Of a DNA stretch of 64,000 nt, positions 52,699 through 61,023 are shown one piece after another. This stretch comes from Kitasatospora sp. NBC_00374. Lineage in GTDB: Bacteria > Actinomycetota > Actinomycetes > Streptomycetales > Streptomycetaceae. Positions within the stretch are counted from its first letter, which is position 1, and every line of letters begins with the position of its first letter. The DNA is taken from positions 6,121,001 to 6,185,000 of the forward strand of contig NZ_CP107964.1 in assembly GCF_041434935.1 (NCBI RefSeq), written 5' to 3'. The translations under genes were made by a program, and so were the position numbers. The notes below the pieces were generated by a model, which was not told where the DNA came from, searched no databases, and worked only from the letters and a program-made list of their open reading frames with translations.

Positions 52699-53231
52699 TC
52701 CTCACCGGACCGGAGATCGCCCGCCAGGTCGAGCAGGGACGCATCACCATGGACCCCTTCGACCCGGCCCGCTGCACCACCAACTCCTACGATCTCGCCC
52801 TCGGACACCGGCTGCTGGTCTACCTCGACGATGTCCTCGACCCCCGCCTGCCGTCCGCGCACGAGACCCGCGAGATCCCCGCCACCGGCTACGTCCTCCA
52901 GGCCGGTGACTTCGTGCTCGCCGAAACCGCCGAGCGGCTCGGCAGTGACCACTACGTCCCCCTGATCCACGCCAAGTCCGGGTTCGCCCGCCTGGGTGCC
53001 TTCGCCCACGTGACCGCGGACCTGATCGACCTCGGGTTCCACGGCCGCTCCACACTCCAGCTGTACGCGACGCTGCCTGTCATGATCTTCCCGGGCATGC
53101 TCGTCGCACAGGCCACCTTCTGGGTGCCGTACGGAGAGATCGAGCTCTACACGGGCAAGTACCAGGGCGCGGACGGCCCGTTGCCCTCGCGCAGCCACCT
53201 CGACCCGTGGGCGGCGGCAGCCCGTGACTGA
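52695..53231 (+). CDS. dCTP-deaminase-like protein, copy 2
   Basis: A 178-residue paralogue. The N-terminal MILTGPEIARQVEQGRITM is nearly the same as copy 1, and the SAKSGFARLG-like loop (AKSGFARLGAFAH) resembles Dcd. At the catalytic position it has Gln (STLQLYATLPVMIFPGM) instead of Glu. It could be an inactive partner in a mixed trimer, a dUTPase-like enzyme or a binding protein. The GTG start overlaps the previous stop. The high similarity in N-terminal layout suggests an old tandem duplication. Confidence 0.75.
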   Translation: MILTGPEIARQVEQGRITMDPFDPARCTTNSYDLALGHRLLVYLDDVLDPRLPSAHETREIPATGYVLQAGDFVLAETAERLGSDHYVPLIHAKSGFARLGAFAHVTADLIDLGFHGRSTLQLYATLPVMIFPGMLVAQATFWVPYGEIELYTGKYQGADGPLPSRSHLDPWAAAARD

Positions 53232-53886
53232 CATCCCGGTGGGAACGTTCACCTCCCTTCAACAGGACTCGGCCTGCCTGTTCGCGACCCGCGCCCGCCT
53301 GGAAGCCGCACCGGTCTTCGACGGCACCGACGCCTTCACTGCCGGTCGGGCCGCCGCACCCGCCCTTGTCGACTTCGCCTGGCGCGCCCAAGCCGAAGAA
53401 CTCGACGGTCTGGTCCTCGAACTCACCTACCGCCCGCTCGGCGCGGACCTCGACACGCTGGCTGTCACAGTCCGCCAAGTGATCTCCGGGCTCCTCGACG
53501 CCATCGGCACCGATCCCGGCACGGCCCTGCGCGATGCCGGAACCCCCGGCTGGTGGCTCACCCTCGCCGGCACCCGCTGGTTCGTCGTCGTCTTCGCCCC
53601 CTGCTACCCCTCCACCTCACCCCGCTCCACCCACGGCCTCACCTCTACCTTTCTCCTCTTGCAGCCCGTCCATTCTTTCGACCGCCACGCCAGCCCTAAA
53701 GGCAGCGTCATCGCCCCGGTCGTCCGTCAGCGGATCCGCGACGCCCACACCGTCGCCGGATGCCCCTACGACCCGGCGCTCGCCCAACAGGACATCGAAG
53801 CACTGAAGTTCATCGCACCCCTGCACCAGGACGACCCGCCCGTCACCTGGTGGCAGCCCGGCCTGCACTGCCCGGAGACTGCATGA
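53224..53886 (+). CDS. YqcI/YcgG (GntA-like) family protein
   Basis: A 220-residue protein. The segment DSACLFATRARLEAAPVF near the N-terminus, GTRWFVVVFAPCYPSTSPRS in the middle and FLLLQPVHSFDRHA later match the pattern of the YqcI/YcgG family, whose member GntA is a heme-dependent N-hydroxylase in guanitoxin biosynthesis. If so, it would hydroxylate a guanidine or amine nitrogen. It overlaps both neighbours by a few bases. Family assignment is from motif shape only, so it is moderately certain. Confidence 0.55.
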   Translation: MTDIPVGTFTSLQQDSACLFATRARLEAAPVFDGTDAFTAGRAAAPALVDFAWRAQAEELDGLVLELTYRPLGADLDTLAVTVRQVISGLLDAIGTDPGTALRDAGTPGWWLTLAGTRWFVVVFAPCYPSTSPRSTHGLTSTFLLLQPVHSFDRHASPKGSVIAPVVRQRIRDAHTVAGCPYDPALAQQDIEALKFIAPLHQDDPPVTWWQPGLHCPETA

Positions 53887-55664
53887 AGACGCACCCCAGC
53901 CTCCACCAGCTCGCCGCCGACATAGCCGCCACCCACGCCACCACGGTTCCTACCGCCTGGAACGCACCCGCCGAACTCCTGTCCGCCGCACAGGCCCTGT
54001 TCACCCACCCTCCGGCCGACGGAGCCGACGAACTGCTCGCCGGAATTGCCCGCCTCCTCGGCCACGGACCTCACCCCGCCGTTACCCTCCACGCCACCCG
54101 CACTGACACCGCCATCCCCCCGCAAGCCCGGCCGACCGGGCCGACAGGCCCCCGCGAGGAGGACGTCCTCCTCCACGCCCTCATCGCCGCTGCAGCCCCC
54201 GGCAGCCTGCCCTGGCCCCACAGTCACGCAGACCCAGGCCTCCTCACTGCCGCGACCAGAGCACTCACCAGCCAGATCCCCTGCCGGACCGACGCACTTC
54301 GCGCCGCTGCCGTGCACTACCTCCTGCGGCAACTGCCCACCGCCGACGAACCCCTGCGCCGCACCCTTCTGCGCAGAACTGCCTGGCTCCTCGACCCCCG
54401 CACTGAGGACCCCACCCGGCTGCTGCTGCACCTCACCGGCGAGGACGACCCGCTCGCCCCCGTACCCGTCAGCCGGACACGAGCCGCCGAGCGGTGCAAC
54501 CAAGCACTCCCCACGGCGGACTGGGCCGCCTGGCCGGCGCCGGACCATGTGCTGCGCCTGTCCGGCCGGGTGGCCACCGTCCGCGCACACCGCCACCTCA
54601 CCTTCGCCGACCTTGCATGGGACGGCCGCACCGCCCAGCTCGCCTTCGACCCCGACAAGGCCAGCACGCTCCAGCCCGGCGACCTCGTCGTGGTGCGCGG
54701 AACCTGCTCGGCCAGCCGGACCGGCGAGCCCACCCTTTTCGTCCGGCAACTGGAGCGCCACGAGCCCGGCGCCCCACCACCGTCACCCCACCCCGACCTC
54801 TCGCCCGCGCTGGCCCCCCTGCGGGCCCGGTTGGCCGCGGACGGATTCCGCGAGGCGATCGGCCCCGTCCTCACCGACGCCTATTTCGGCGGAGCCGCAC
54901 GGCCGTTCACCACCTGGGCCCACGCCACCGGGCGCCGCCAGTACCTGCGCGTCACCGCGGAACTCGACCTGCTCGCCGTCATCGCCGCCGGAACCAGCCG
55001 CTGCTACGAGATTGGCCCCAGCTTCCGCAACGAAGGACGCCGAGGCCAACCGGTCAGCGAGTTCGTGATGCTGGAGGCGTACGCCGCCGACCTCGACCTC
55101 GATCACGCGACCCGCTACCTCGCTGGCCTCGTCGCCGGCATTCTCCACCTCCCCGGCCCCCTGCGGCACCGCACCTTCGACGACGCCTTCCAGGACATCA
55201 CCGGCATCCACCCCGTCGACGCCCCCGCCATCCGGGCACTCGCCTACCCGCAGATCCCGTACACCGCCGCCCGCACCGACGACCCCGACCTCCTCGCCCG
55301 ACGTCTGTGGCGCCACAGCGTCCGGCAGAACCTGCGCGGCCTCACCGCTATCACCCACATCCCCGGACCTGGCTCCCCGCTCATCGCCGGCACCGGCCGC
55401 ACCGCCGAACGCGTGTGGCTGTACGTCGACGGACTCGAACTCGCCGAGATCGCCCGCAACGAACGCGACCCCGCCCGGCTCGCCGCCGCATTCCGCGCCC
55501 AATTCACCACCGACCGCCACGCCGCCCACCGCACCTACCAGGGCGTGCTGGACGTGTTCGACAGCGGCCTGCCGCCGTGCGTCGGGCTCGGCATGTCCGT
55601 CACCCGCCTCGCCGCCCTCGCCCACGCCAGCATCCCCGGCCCCCGCCGAGCGTCAGCCGCCTGA
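53883..55664 (+). CDS. class II lysyl-tRNA-synthetase-like enzyme with an extra N-terminal domain
   Basis: A 593-residue protein. Residues 1-220 are an unrecognised helical domain. Residues about 222-300 are an OB-fold (VLRLSGRVATVRAHRHLTFA). The rest is a class II catalytic core like LysRS: GGAARPFTTWAHATGRRQYL, motif 2 CYEIGPSFRNEG, EFVMLEAY and motif 3 GLGMSVTRL. The region LAEIARNERDP differs from the LysRS ELND motif, so the amino acid may not be lysine. It could load an amino acid onto tRNA or a small molecule for the pathway, as stand-alone aaRS homologues do in other antibiotic routes. It is coupled at both ends. Confidence 0.78.
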   Translation: MKTHPSLHQLAADIAATHATTVPTAWNAPAELLSAAQALFTHPPADGADELLAGIARLLGHGPHPAVTLHATRTDTAIPPQARPTGPTGPREEDVLLHALIAAAAPGSLPWPHSHADPGLLTAATRALTSQIPCRTDALRAAAVHYLLRQLPTADEPLRRTLLRRTAWLLDPRTEDPTRLLLHLTGEDDPLAPVPVSRTRAAERCNQALPTADWAAWPAPDHVLRLSGRVATVRAHRHLTFADLAWDGRTAQLAFDPDKASTLQPGDLVVVRGTCSASRTGEPTLFVRQLERHEPGAPPPSPHPDLSPALAPLRARLAADGFREAIGPVLTDAYFGGAARPFTTWAHATGRRQYLRVTAELDLLAVIAAGTSRCYEIGPSFRNEGRRGQPVSEFVMLEAYAADLDLDHATRYLAGLVAGILHLPGPLRHRTFDDAFQDITGIHPVDAPAIRALAYPQIPYTAARTDDPDLLARRLWRHSVRQNLRGLTAITHIPGPGSPLIAGTGRTAERVWLYVDGLELAEIARNERDPARLAAAFRAQFTTDRHAAHRTYQGVLDVFDSGLPPCVGLGMSVTRLAALAHASIPGPRRASAA

Positions 55665-55698
55665 CCACCAGCATTCCCCAGACCACCGAGAGGACGAC

Positions 55699-56550
55699 AT
55701 GACCACCGCCACGGCCACCAACTGGCCCCTACGCACCGTGCCCCGCGCCGCCGCCGACGTGTGGGCCGCCAGCTACCCCGACTTCGTCGCCATGATCAAC
55801 CAGACCAACGTCATGCCCGGCGCCCACGCGACCGTCAACACCTGGGCCCTGCACTCCCGCATCGACCGAGACAGCCACATCCTGGACGTCGCCTGCACCA
55901 CCGGCTTCACCTCCCGGGAGCTGGCCCGCCTCACCGGCTGCACCGCCACCGGCTTCGACATCAACCAGGACTCCGTCGCCCTCGCCCGCTACAACCACCG
56001 CACCCTCGACCCCGCCCTGCGCCTCACTTACCGCCAGGCCGACGGCACCACCTTCCAGCCCGACCGCACCTTCACCCACATCGCCGTCGGCGCCGCCCTC
56101 GGCTTCTTCCCCGACCCACCAGCCATGGCGAAGCGCCTACTCGGCTTCCTCGACCACGGCGGATACCTCCTCGCCGCGCCCTTCTGGGCCCCCGACCCCC
56201 TGCCCGAGCACGTCGCCGCCGTTCGCCGCGACGTCTTCGGCATCACCAGCCCCATGGAGACGCGCGAGCAGGCCCTCGCCCTGTTCGCCGGGCTCGACGT
56301 CCTCTACCAGGCCGACCACCAGCTCACCGTCGAACCCGACGACGCCATGGAGCACTACTGCGCTTCCACCATCGACCGCACGTGCGCCCAGGCCGGCATC
56401 CGCGACCCCGCCGTCCGCAACGCCATGACCGACCGCCTGCGCCAGGTGAAGCAGGCCACCAACACATTGCGCCGCCACCAGCGGTACACGGTCCTGGTCC
56501 TGCGCTACGACTCCCGCACCTACCCCGCCCGCTATGTCGAGCAGTTCTGA
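55699..56550 (+). CDS. SAM-dependent methyltransferase
   Basis: A 283-residue class I methyltransferase. Motif I is ILDVACTTGFTSRELARL, slightly altered from DxGxGxG, followed by the acidic loop ATGFDINQDSVALARYN and FTHIAVGAALGFFPDP. It would methylate a small molecule (N, O or C) made by the operon. It is separated from the aaRS-like gene by 34 bp with a ribosome site AGAGGA. The substrate is unknown. Confidence 0.85.
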   Translation: MTTATATNWPLRTVPRAAADVWAASYPDFVAMINQTNVMPGAHATVNTWALHSRIDRDSHILDVACTTGFTSRELARLTGCTATGFDINQDSVALARYNHRTLDPALRLTYRQADGTTFQPDRTFTHIAVGAALGFFPDPPAMAKRLLGFLDHGGYLLAAPFWAPDPLPEHVAAVRRDVFGITSPMETREQALALFAGLDVLYQADHQLTVEPDDAMEHYCASTIDRTCAQAGIRDPAVRNAMTDRLRQVKQATNTLRRHQRYTVLVLRYDSRTYPARYVEQF

Positions 56551-56580
56551 CCCCGCCCGCCCACAGAAAGGGGACATCGC

Positions 56581-57126
56581 GTGATCGTCTTCGTGAATGG
56601 GGCCTTCGGCGTCGGCAAGTCCACAACTGTCGGAGCCCTCGCCGCCCGACTGCCCCACGCCCTGGTCCTCGACCCCGAGAAGGTCGGACACATGCTCTGG
56701 GCCCAGCTCCCCCTGGACCTGCGAACCGAGGAGTTCGAGCTGGAGCCCGTCTGGCCGGTGCTGACCCACTGCCTGCTCGACCAAGCCGCTCGCTCCTACG
56801 ATCGGCCGATCCTCGTGCCCATGACCATCGCCCGGCCCACTGTCTTCGCCCAGATCGTCCAGCCCCTACGCGACCAAGGCCACGAGGTGCGGCACTTCAC
56901 GCTCCTCGCCGTACCTGCGACCATCCGGGGCCGCCTGCGCGAGCGCGGCGAAGGCCCCGACAAGTGGGGGCCTCTCAGCTGGGAGGGAAACCAGGTCGAA
57001 CGCTGCCTCGAAAGCCTGCGCAGCCCACTGTTCGCCACTCATCTCGACACCGAACACCGCCCGGCCGATCAGGTCGCCGACGAGATCCTCGACCGCACCG
57101 GCCTGCAACCGCAGGCCGCACACTGA
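56581..57126 (+). CDS. TmrB-like P-loop resistance protein
   Basis: A 181-residue P-loop protein. The features follow Bacillus TmrB, which gives tunicamycin resistance: VNGAFGVGKSTT (Walker A), LDPEKVGHML, LVPMTIARPTVF, and VRHFTLLAVPATI plus RLRERGEGP. TmrB binds ATP and tunicamycin; its homologues here and elsewhere are often in antibiotic loci. It may protect the producer by binding or modifying the operon product. It is the last gene before the terminator. This suggests that the product could be nucleoside-like, which remains inference. Confidence 0.78.
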   Translation: MIVFVNGAFGVGKSTTVGALAARLPHALVLDPEKVGHMLWAQLPLDLRTEEFELEPVWPVLTHCLLDQAARSYDRPILVPMTIARPTVFAQIVQPLRDQGHEVRHFTLLAVPATIRGRLRERGEGPDKWGPLSWEGNQVERCLESLRSPLFATHLDTEHRPADQVADEILDRTGLQPQAAH

Positions 57127-57133
57127 ACAACGT

Positions 57134-57167
57134 GGCGGGGCGGAGCCGACCACGGCTCCGCCCCGCC
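57134..57167. terminator. perfect 15-bp stem-loop terminator
   Basis: Arms 57134-57148 and 57153-57167 are perfectly complementary, with a 4-base loop, between the convergent TmrB-like and LysRS genes. It should stop both transcripts. Confidence 0.9.
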
Positions 57168-57175
57168 GACACCCC

Positions 57176-58840
57176 TTACGCCACGGTCAGCAGCGACCTG
57201 ATCCGGTCAGCCCCGAGCGCCAGCAGCAGCGTGGGAAGCCGCGGACCCGTGTCCCGGTCGACCAGGAGCTCGTACAGCAGCACGAACAGCTCCCGCTGCG
57301 ACGCCTTCAGCTCCGGCGATGCCGGAGCGTCCAACGGCAGGCCAGCCTGAAGCTTCGGGACGCCGTACACCAGTCCCGTCAGCCCTGGCAGCGACCAGTG
57401 CTCGTCCAGGCCGTCAAGCAGCAGCTTGATTGCCTCCCGCTGTGACGGCGACAGCTGCTCCAGCCGTTCGTGGTCTGCCTCGTTACGAACCTGGGTGCGC
57501 TCCTCGGCCGAGACGTAGCCGTTCACCCAGGCCTGCGCCCGGTCTAGACGTGGCCGGGCATCGTCCAGCGAGGCCAATGGCTCGTCCCCGGCGAAGTCGC
57601 GCAGAATCCGCAGGGTTTGCTCTGGGTTCCCGGCGCTGATGTCAGCCACCGAAGCGAGCGTGCGGAACGGTAGCGCCCGCGGTGTGGACGGCAGCTGTCC
57701 GGCCGCTGTAGCAACGGAGCGCTCGCGTACGGCGACATCGAGCTCCGTGGCCGTGCCGGACTCCACCTTCCGCGCCAGCGCGTCCCACTCGTCGTAGAGC
57801 CGCAGGATCTCCTGGTCGAACGCCACCGTGATCGACTGCCGGGGCTGACGCCGCCCGTACAGCCACCGCATCACCGGCGCTTCCAGGATTCCCAGGGCGT
57901 CGGTCGGCGTGGGTGCCCCGCCAGCCGAACCGGACATCTTCGACATCCCGCTGATGCCGACGAACGAGTACCCGAGGTACGACGGCGGGTGGCCGCTGAA
58001 AACCTCGCGCACAAGCTGGGATCCGACGGTAAACGAGCTACCCGGGGAGGAGTGGTCAACGCCGCCGGCCTCGAAGGTCACGCCCTCGAACGCCCAGCGC
58101 ATCGGCCAGTCGACCTTCCACACCAGCTTCCCGCCGTCCGCCTCCGCGAGGGCGAAGCCGTCCTGGTGACCGCACTCGCAGCGGTAGCGGATCGCCGTGC
58201 TGGCCTCGTCGAAGGACTCGACCGTGGTCGTGTCACGGCCGCAAACCGCGCAGTACGGCCGGTAGGGGTAGTAGCCGCCGCCGGCAGCCGCAACCTCGTC
58301 GGCCTCCTCCGCCTCATCCGGGGCGGTCTGCGTTGCCTTCTTCGTGCGGTATCGCCCGAGGACGGCGTCGATCTGTGCGCGGTGCCGCATCGCGTGCAGG
58401 ATCTGCTCGCGGTACGCCCCGGAGGTGTACATCTGGGTCTGGCTGATCTCCTCCACTTCGACGCCCAGCTCCGCCAAGGCGGCGCGGAACGGGATCTTGA
58501 AGTGCTCCGCCCAGCTCTTGTGCTCGCCGCACGGGTCCGGGACCGAGGTGAGCGGCCGGCCGATGTGCTCGGCGAACGAGGCGGGCAGGCCAGCCGGTAC
58601 CTTTCGCAGCCGGTCGTAGTCGTCCCACGACAGGATGTGTCGGCACTCCAGCCCGCGACGGCGCAGCTCGTCCGCGACGAAGTGCGGGACCATGATCTCC
58701 CGGAGGTTGCCCAGGTGGATCGGCCCGGACGGGCTGATACCCGATGCGCACACCAGCGGAGTCCCGTCACCACGGCGTTTGCCCTCGGCGATGACCTGGT
58801 CTGCCGCTGCGACCACCCAATCGCCCTGCTTCACGCCCAT
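57176..58840 (-). CDS. lysK: class I lysyl-tRNA synthetase
   Basis: A 554-residue class I LysRS. The HIGH motif appears as SGPIHLGNLREI and KMSKS as SKMSGSAG. A zinc-like motif, YCAVCGRDTT followed by RCECGHQDG, lies between. It attaches lysine to tRNA-Lys. Many streptomycetes already have this enzyme, so a copy beside the aaRS-like operon could provide resistance to a lysine analogue, as with other antibiotic loci. ATG 58840 was preferred to TTG 58846. It is convergent with the operon and shares the terminator. The resistance idea is inference. Confidence 0.85.
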   Translation of the reverse strand: MGVKQGDWVVAAADQVIAEGKRRGDGTPLVCASGISPSGPIHLGNLREIMVPHFVADELRRRGLECRHILSWDDYDRLRKVPAGLPASFAEHIGRPLTSVPDPCGEHKSWAEHFKIPFRAALAELGVEVEEISQTQMYTSGAYREQILHAMRHRAQIDAVLGRYRTKKATQTAPDEAEEADEVAAAGGGYYPYRPYCAVCGRDTTTVESFDEASTAIRYRCECGHQDGFALAEADGGKLVWKVDWPMRWAFEGVTFEAGGVDHSSPGSSFTVGSQLVREVFSGHPPSYLGYSFVGISGMSKMSGSAGGAPTPTDALGILEAPVMRWLYGRRQPRQSITVAFDQEILRLYDEWDALARKVESGTATELDVAVRERSVATAAGQLPSTPRALPFRTLASVADISAGNPEQTLRILRDFAGDEPLASLDDARPRLDRAQAWVNGYVSAEERTQVRNEADHERLEQLSPSQREAIKLLLDGLDEHWSLPGLTGLVYGVPKLQAGLPLDAPASPELKASQRELFVLLYELLVDRDTGPRLPTLLLALGADRIRSLLTVA

Positions 58841-58890
58841 GTGCAAGATCCTCCAACTGATGGGTTTTCAGAGACTCCAAGGATATGGCC

Positions 58891-58920
58891 TGGCCTATCT
58901 GGCCTAAGCCAGATAGGCCA
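58891..58920. promoter_or_regulatory. 30-bp palindrome upstream of the LysRS gene
   Basis: 13-bp perfect arms (58891-58903 and 58908-58920) are separated by CTAA. It lies 51 bp before the LysRS start on the opposite side, so it may be a repressor site or an RNA hairpin in the leader. Confidence 0.55.
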
Positions 58921-59414
58921 CGCGTCAGCCACCGAATCTGTGGGCGTTCCCTAATGAGCCCAGCAGGGTGGATCACTCACACCACAGGAAGGCCGCGCTC
59001 GACGTCGCTGCCGTGGAAGGTTGCGTGGCTGGCCAGAGACACGGACTACGTGGCCAACCACTTAGCCGCCCTCCCGGGCACCGAAGTTGGGAGGCAGCCT
59101 TGGAGCGTGGACGGGCAGTGCCACGGCCCCTGCCCGCGGGGCACCGAACCGTGGTTGCCGGGCTGGCTGGCGCCCGGCACAGCATTCGACCCGGAGCCAG
59201 CGTCCATCGCTCCCCGAGAGTGGACGCGTGCTGACGGCGTGTCCACCTTGGAGGCCGCCCTTCGAGACCAGACACCAGGTGATCACCCGGGCGCTCCAGC
59301 TGTCCGCCCAGCCTTGGGGGTAAGGGGGTAGGAAGAACAAAGGAAGGATAAGGAAGGAAGGGGTTCCCCTCGGGAAACCCGTTGGGTTCCCCGGGGGGAA
59401 CCTGCTGCCCTCCC

Positions 59415-59446
59415 GGCGGGACGCAAGCACGCCCACCTCCTACCGT
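59415..59446 (+). promoter_or_regulatory. phage promoter-like motif upstream of connector genes
   Basis: GGCGGGAC at 59415-59422, 14 bp, then CTCCTACCGT at 59437-59446. The connector ATG is 47 bp downstream. Confidence 0.5.
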
Positions 59447-59492
59447 CACCTCTAGTCGGTCCTATGTCAGGGGCCCTGAAGGAGGACACCCC

Positions 59493-60101
59493 ATGACGGA
59501 GCTGATCGTCACGGAGGAGGACGTCGCCCGGCGTCTCGGCTACCCGGTGCCCGTAGCCGACGAGGTACGCCAGCGCATCGAGACCGCGATCGTGGACGCT
59601 CAGGACGCCCTCGTGGCTCATCTCGGGAGGCCGCTGCTCCCGGCGGAGTACACCGAGAACGGCGTTCACGCCAGCCCGGACGGCTTGGTCCTGCGCCACA
59701 CCCCCGTGGTCACGGTCCTATCAGCGACCTCGGAGCCCAACTCTCCGCCCGGCGCCTTCGGCTTCGGCGCGCCCACCTACACCGTGCGGTACACAGCGGG
59801 CATCGATGCCCGCTCCAATCCGGAGACCGCCCCGCTGCGCCTGTGGCTGCGTGCCACCGCCTGCCAGCATCCGCTGCTGGCCGACGCACCCGCCCGACAG
59901 CGCCGCGTCTCCTCCGCCTCCGTCGAGGGTCAGTCCGTCACCTACGACACCGCCGTCGAACCGCCTGCGCTGCTCGCGCCCCCAGACCTGGCCACGACGG
60001 ACCGATGGCGCCTGCGCGGCCGCCGGGTCTACCAGGCCCCAGTACGGCCCACCCCGCCCGGGCTCACGATCCGAGGCATCCCCGGCACGGGCGGCCTGTG
60101 A
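59493..60101 (+). CDS. head-tail connector (gp6-like) protein
   Basis: A 202-residue protein. The N-terminal helices (VTEEDVARRLGYPVPVADEV, ETAIVDAQDALVAHLGRPLL) match the HK97 gp6-like / phage connector fold that attaches to the portal. The C-terminus, GRRVYQAPVRPTPPG, is typical of actinophage versions. AAGGAGGA precedes ATG 59493. It resumes the phage order after the cargo, and its stop overlaps the next start (TGATG). Confidence 0.8.
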   Translation: MTELIVTEEDVARRLGYPVPVADEVRQRIETAIVDAQDALVAHLGRPLLPAEYTENGVHASPDGLVLRHTPVVTVLSATSEPNSPPGAFGFGAPTYTVRYTAGIDARSNPETAPLRLWLRATACQHPLLADAPARQRRVSSASVEGQSVTYDTAVEPPALLAPPDLATTDRWRLRGRRVYQAPVRPTPPGLTIRGIPGTGGL

Positions 60102-60442
60102 TGGCCGTCCTGCTCGCCGACCGGCAGCTCGGCGTGCGCACCCGCGGCATGCCCCTACTCGACGCCTACGGAGACGAGACGACAGGGCCGCCCGGTGAAC
60201 TGCGCGGCCCGTGGCCCGGCCGCGCTCAACCTCACACGGATGGCACCTGGCTTCTTGCCGTGGACCCGCGGGCGGGACGCCTGCTCGTCGGAGACATCGT
60301 GGCGGAGCCGGCCACCGGCGACGAGTGGACCGTGCTGACAGCCGACGAGCTGCGAAACGCGGTAGACCCAGCCCTCACCTACATGCGTGTGACGGCCCGG
60401 CCGCGGGCCGCAGGCGGCACCCGACCGGAAGGACACCCCTGA
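60101..60442 (+). CDS. phage head-tail joining protein, probable
   Basis: A 113-residue protein. A beta-rich part (GTWLLAVDPRAGRLLVGDIV, then ATGDEWTVLTADELR) fits a head-closure/stopper-like protein of siphoviruses. Start and stop overlap its neighbours (TGATG both sides), so it belongs to the connector operon. Its position after the connector supports the joining role. Confidence 0.65.
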   Translation: MAVLLADRQLGVRTRGMPLLDAYGDETTGPPGELRGPWPGRAQPHTDGTWLLAVDPRAGRLLVGDIVAEPATGDEWTVLTADELRNAVDPALTYMRVTARPRAAGGTRPEGHP

Positions 60443-60912
60443 TGGCACAGCTCGAACTGCCGCCCGACATCGCGGACCGGCTGGCCCCACTGCTGGCCCG
60501 GCGCGCAGAGCGCCTGGCGGAAGAGGTGGCCGTCGAAGCCCGGCGGCTGGCGCCCGGCGCGAAGACCTGGCACACACGTGAAGACGGGCAGGCACGCCCC
60601 AGTCACCGGGACGCTGACGGGCAGACCCGGCCTGCTCCGGTGCCGTTCAACGTGGGTGGTGCTCTGCTTGCTGGCCCTCGCGACCCGAGCGGGCCGATCG
60701 AGGAGACTGCCGGCTGCCGGTGCACAGTCACCGAGGACCCTGAGGCCGTTGCTGCGTCCATCACTGCGGGCAAGGCCGCCATTCGCGGCTCGCGTGCGGA
60801 GGTCCAGGTCGTTTGCGACTTCCCGGGCGCCGCCGATGCCGAGTTCGCGCAGGGGGAGGGCACGCACTTCATGAGCAGGGCCGCCGCGCAGGTCGCCACC
60901 CGCCACCGCTGA
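60442..60912 (+). CDS. phage protein with a MuF-like motif, connector module
   Basis: A 156-residue protein. Its middle, EDGQARPSHRDADGQTRP followed by PFNVGG and then AGCRCTVTED, repeats the motif at the end of the portal protein (DDGRTRPEHEAADGQTQP ... NCRC). In this operon place, an HK97 gp10-like neck protein would be expected. The shared motif suggests a common head-completion fold or partner. ATG overlaps the previous stop. Confidence 0.65.
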   Translation: MAQLELPPDIADRLAPLLARRAERLAEEVAVEARRLAPGAKTWHTREDGQARPSHRDADGQTRPAPVPFNVGGALLAGPRDPSGPIEETAGCRCTVTEDPEAVAASITAGKAAIRGSRAEVQVVCDFPGAADAEFAQGEGTHFMSRAAAQVATRHR

Positions 60913-61023
60913 CAGCACCCGCAAGGCCCGACGGCCGTGCCTCATCCGGCACGGCGGGACGGTAGCCGTCTCGGCTTGCTTTCCTTCGGCGGGTCATCCC
61001 ATTCCGTCCTGAAGGAGCCCCCC

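Larger units (their letters stand above)
58841..59492. other. right junction between cargo and phage connector genes
   Basis: 650 bp without a convincing gene. It holds a 30-bp palindrome at 58891-58920, a long purine-rich run at about 59322-59362 and two nearby palindromic blocks (59362-59379 and 59385-59402, the latter with 8-bp arms of GGTTCCCC). A full phage promoter-like motif follows at 59415-59446. The frames in 58973-59330 lack family features. Confidence 0.5.

Noticed and set aside
59362..59402. GGTTCC-rich segment as a tRNA gene fragment or attachment site in a tRNA
   Set aside because: No cloverleaf or acceptor stem can be drawn around it; it is only short palindromes.
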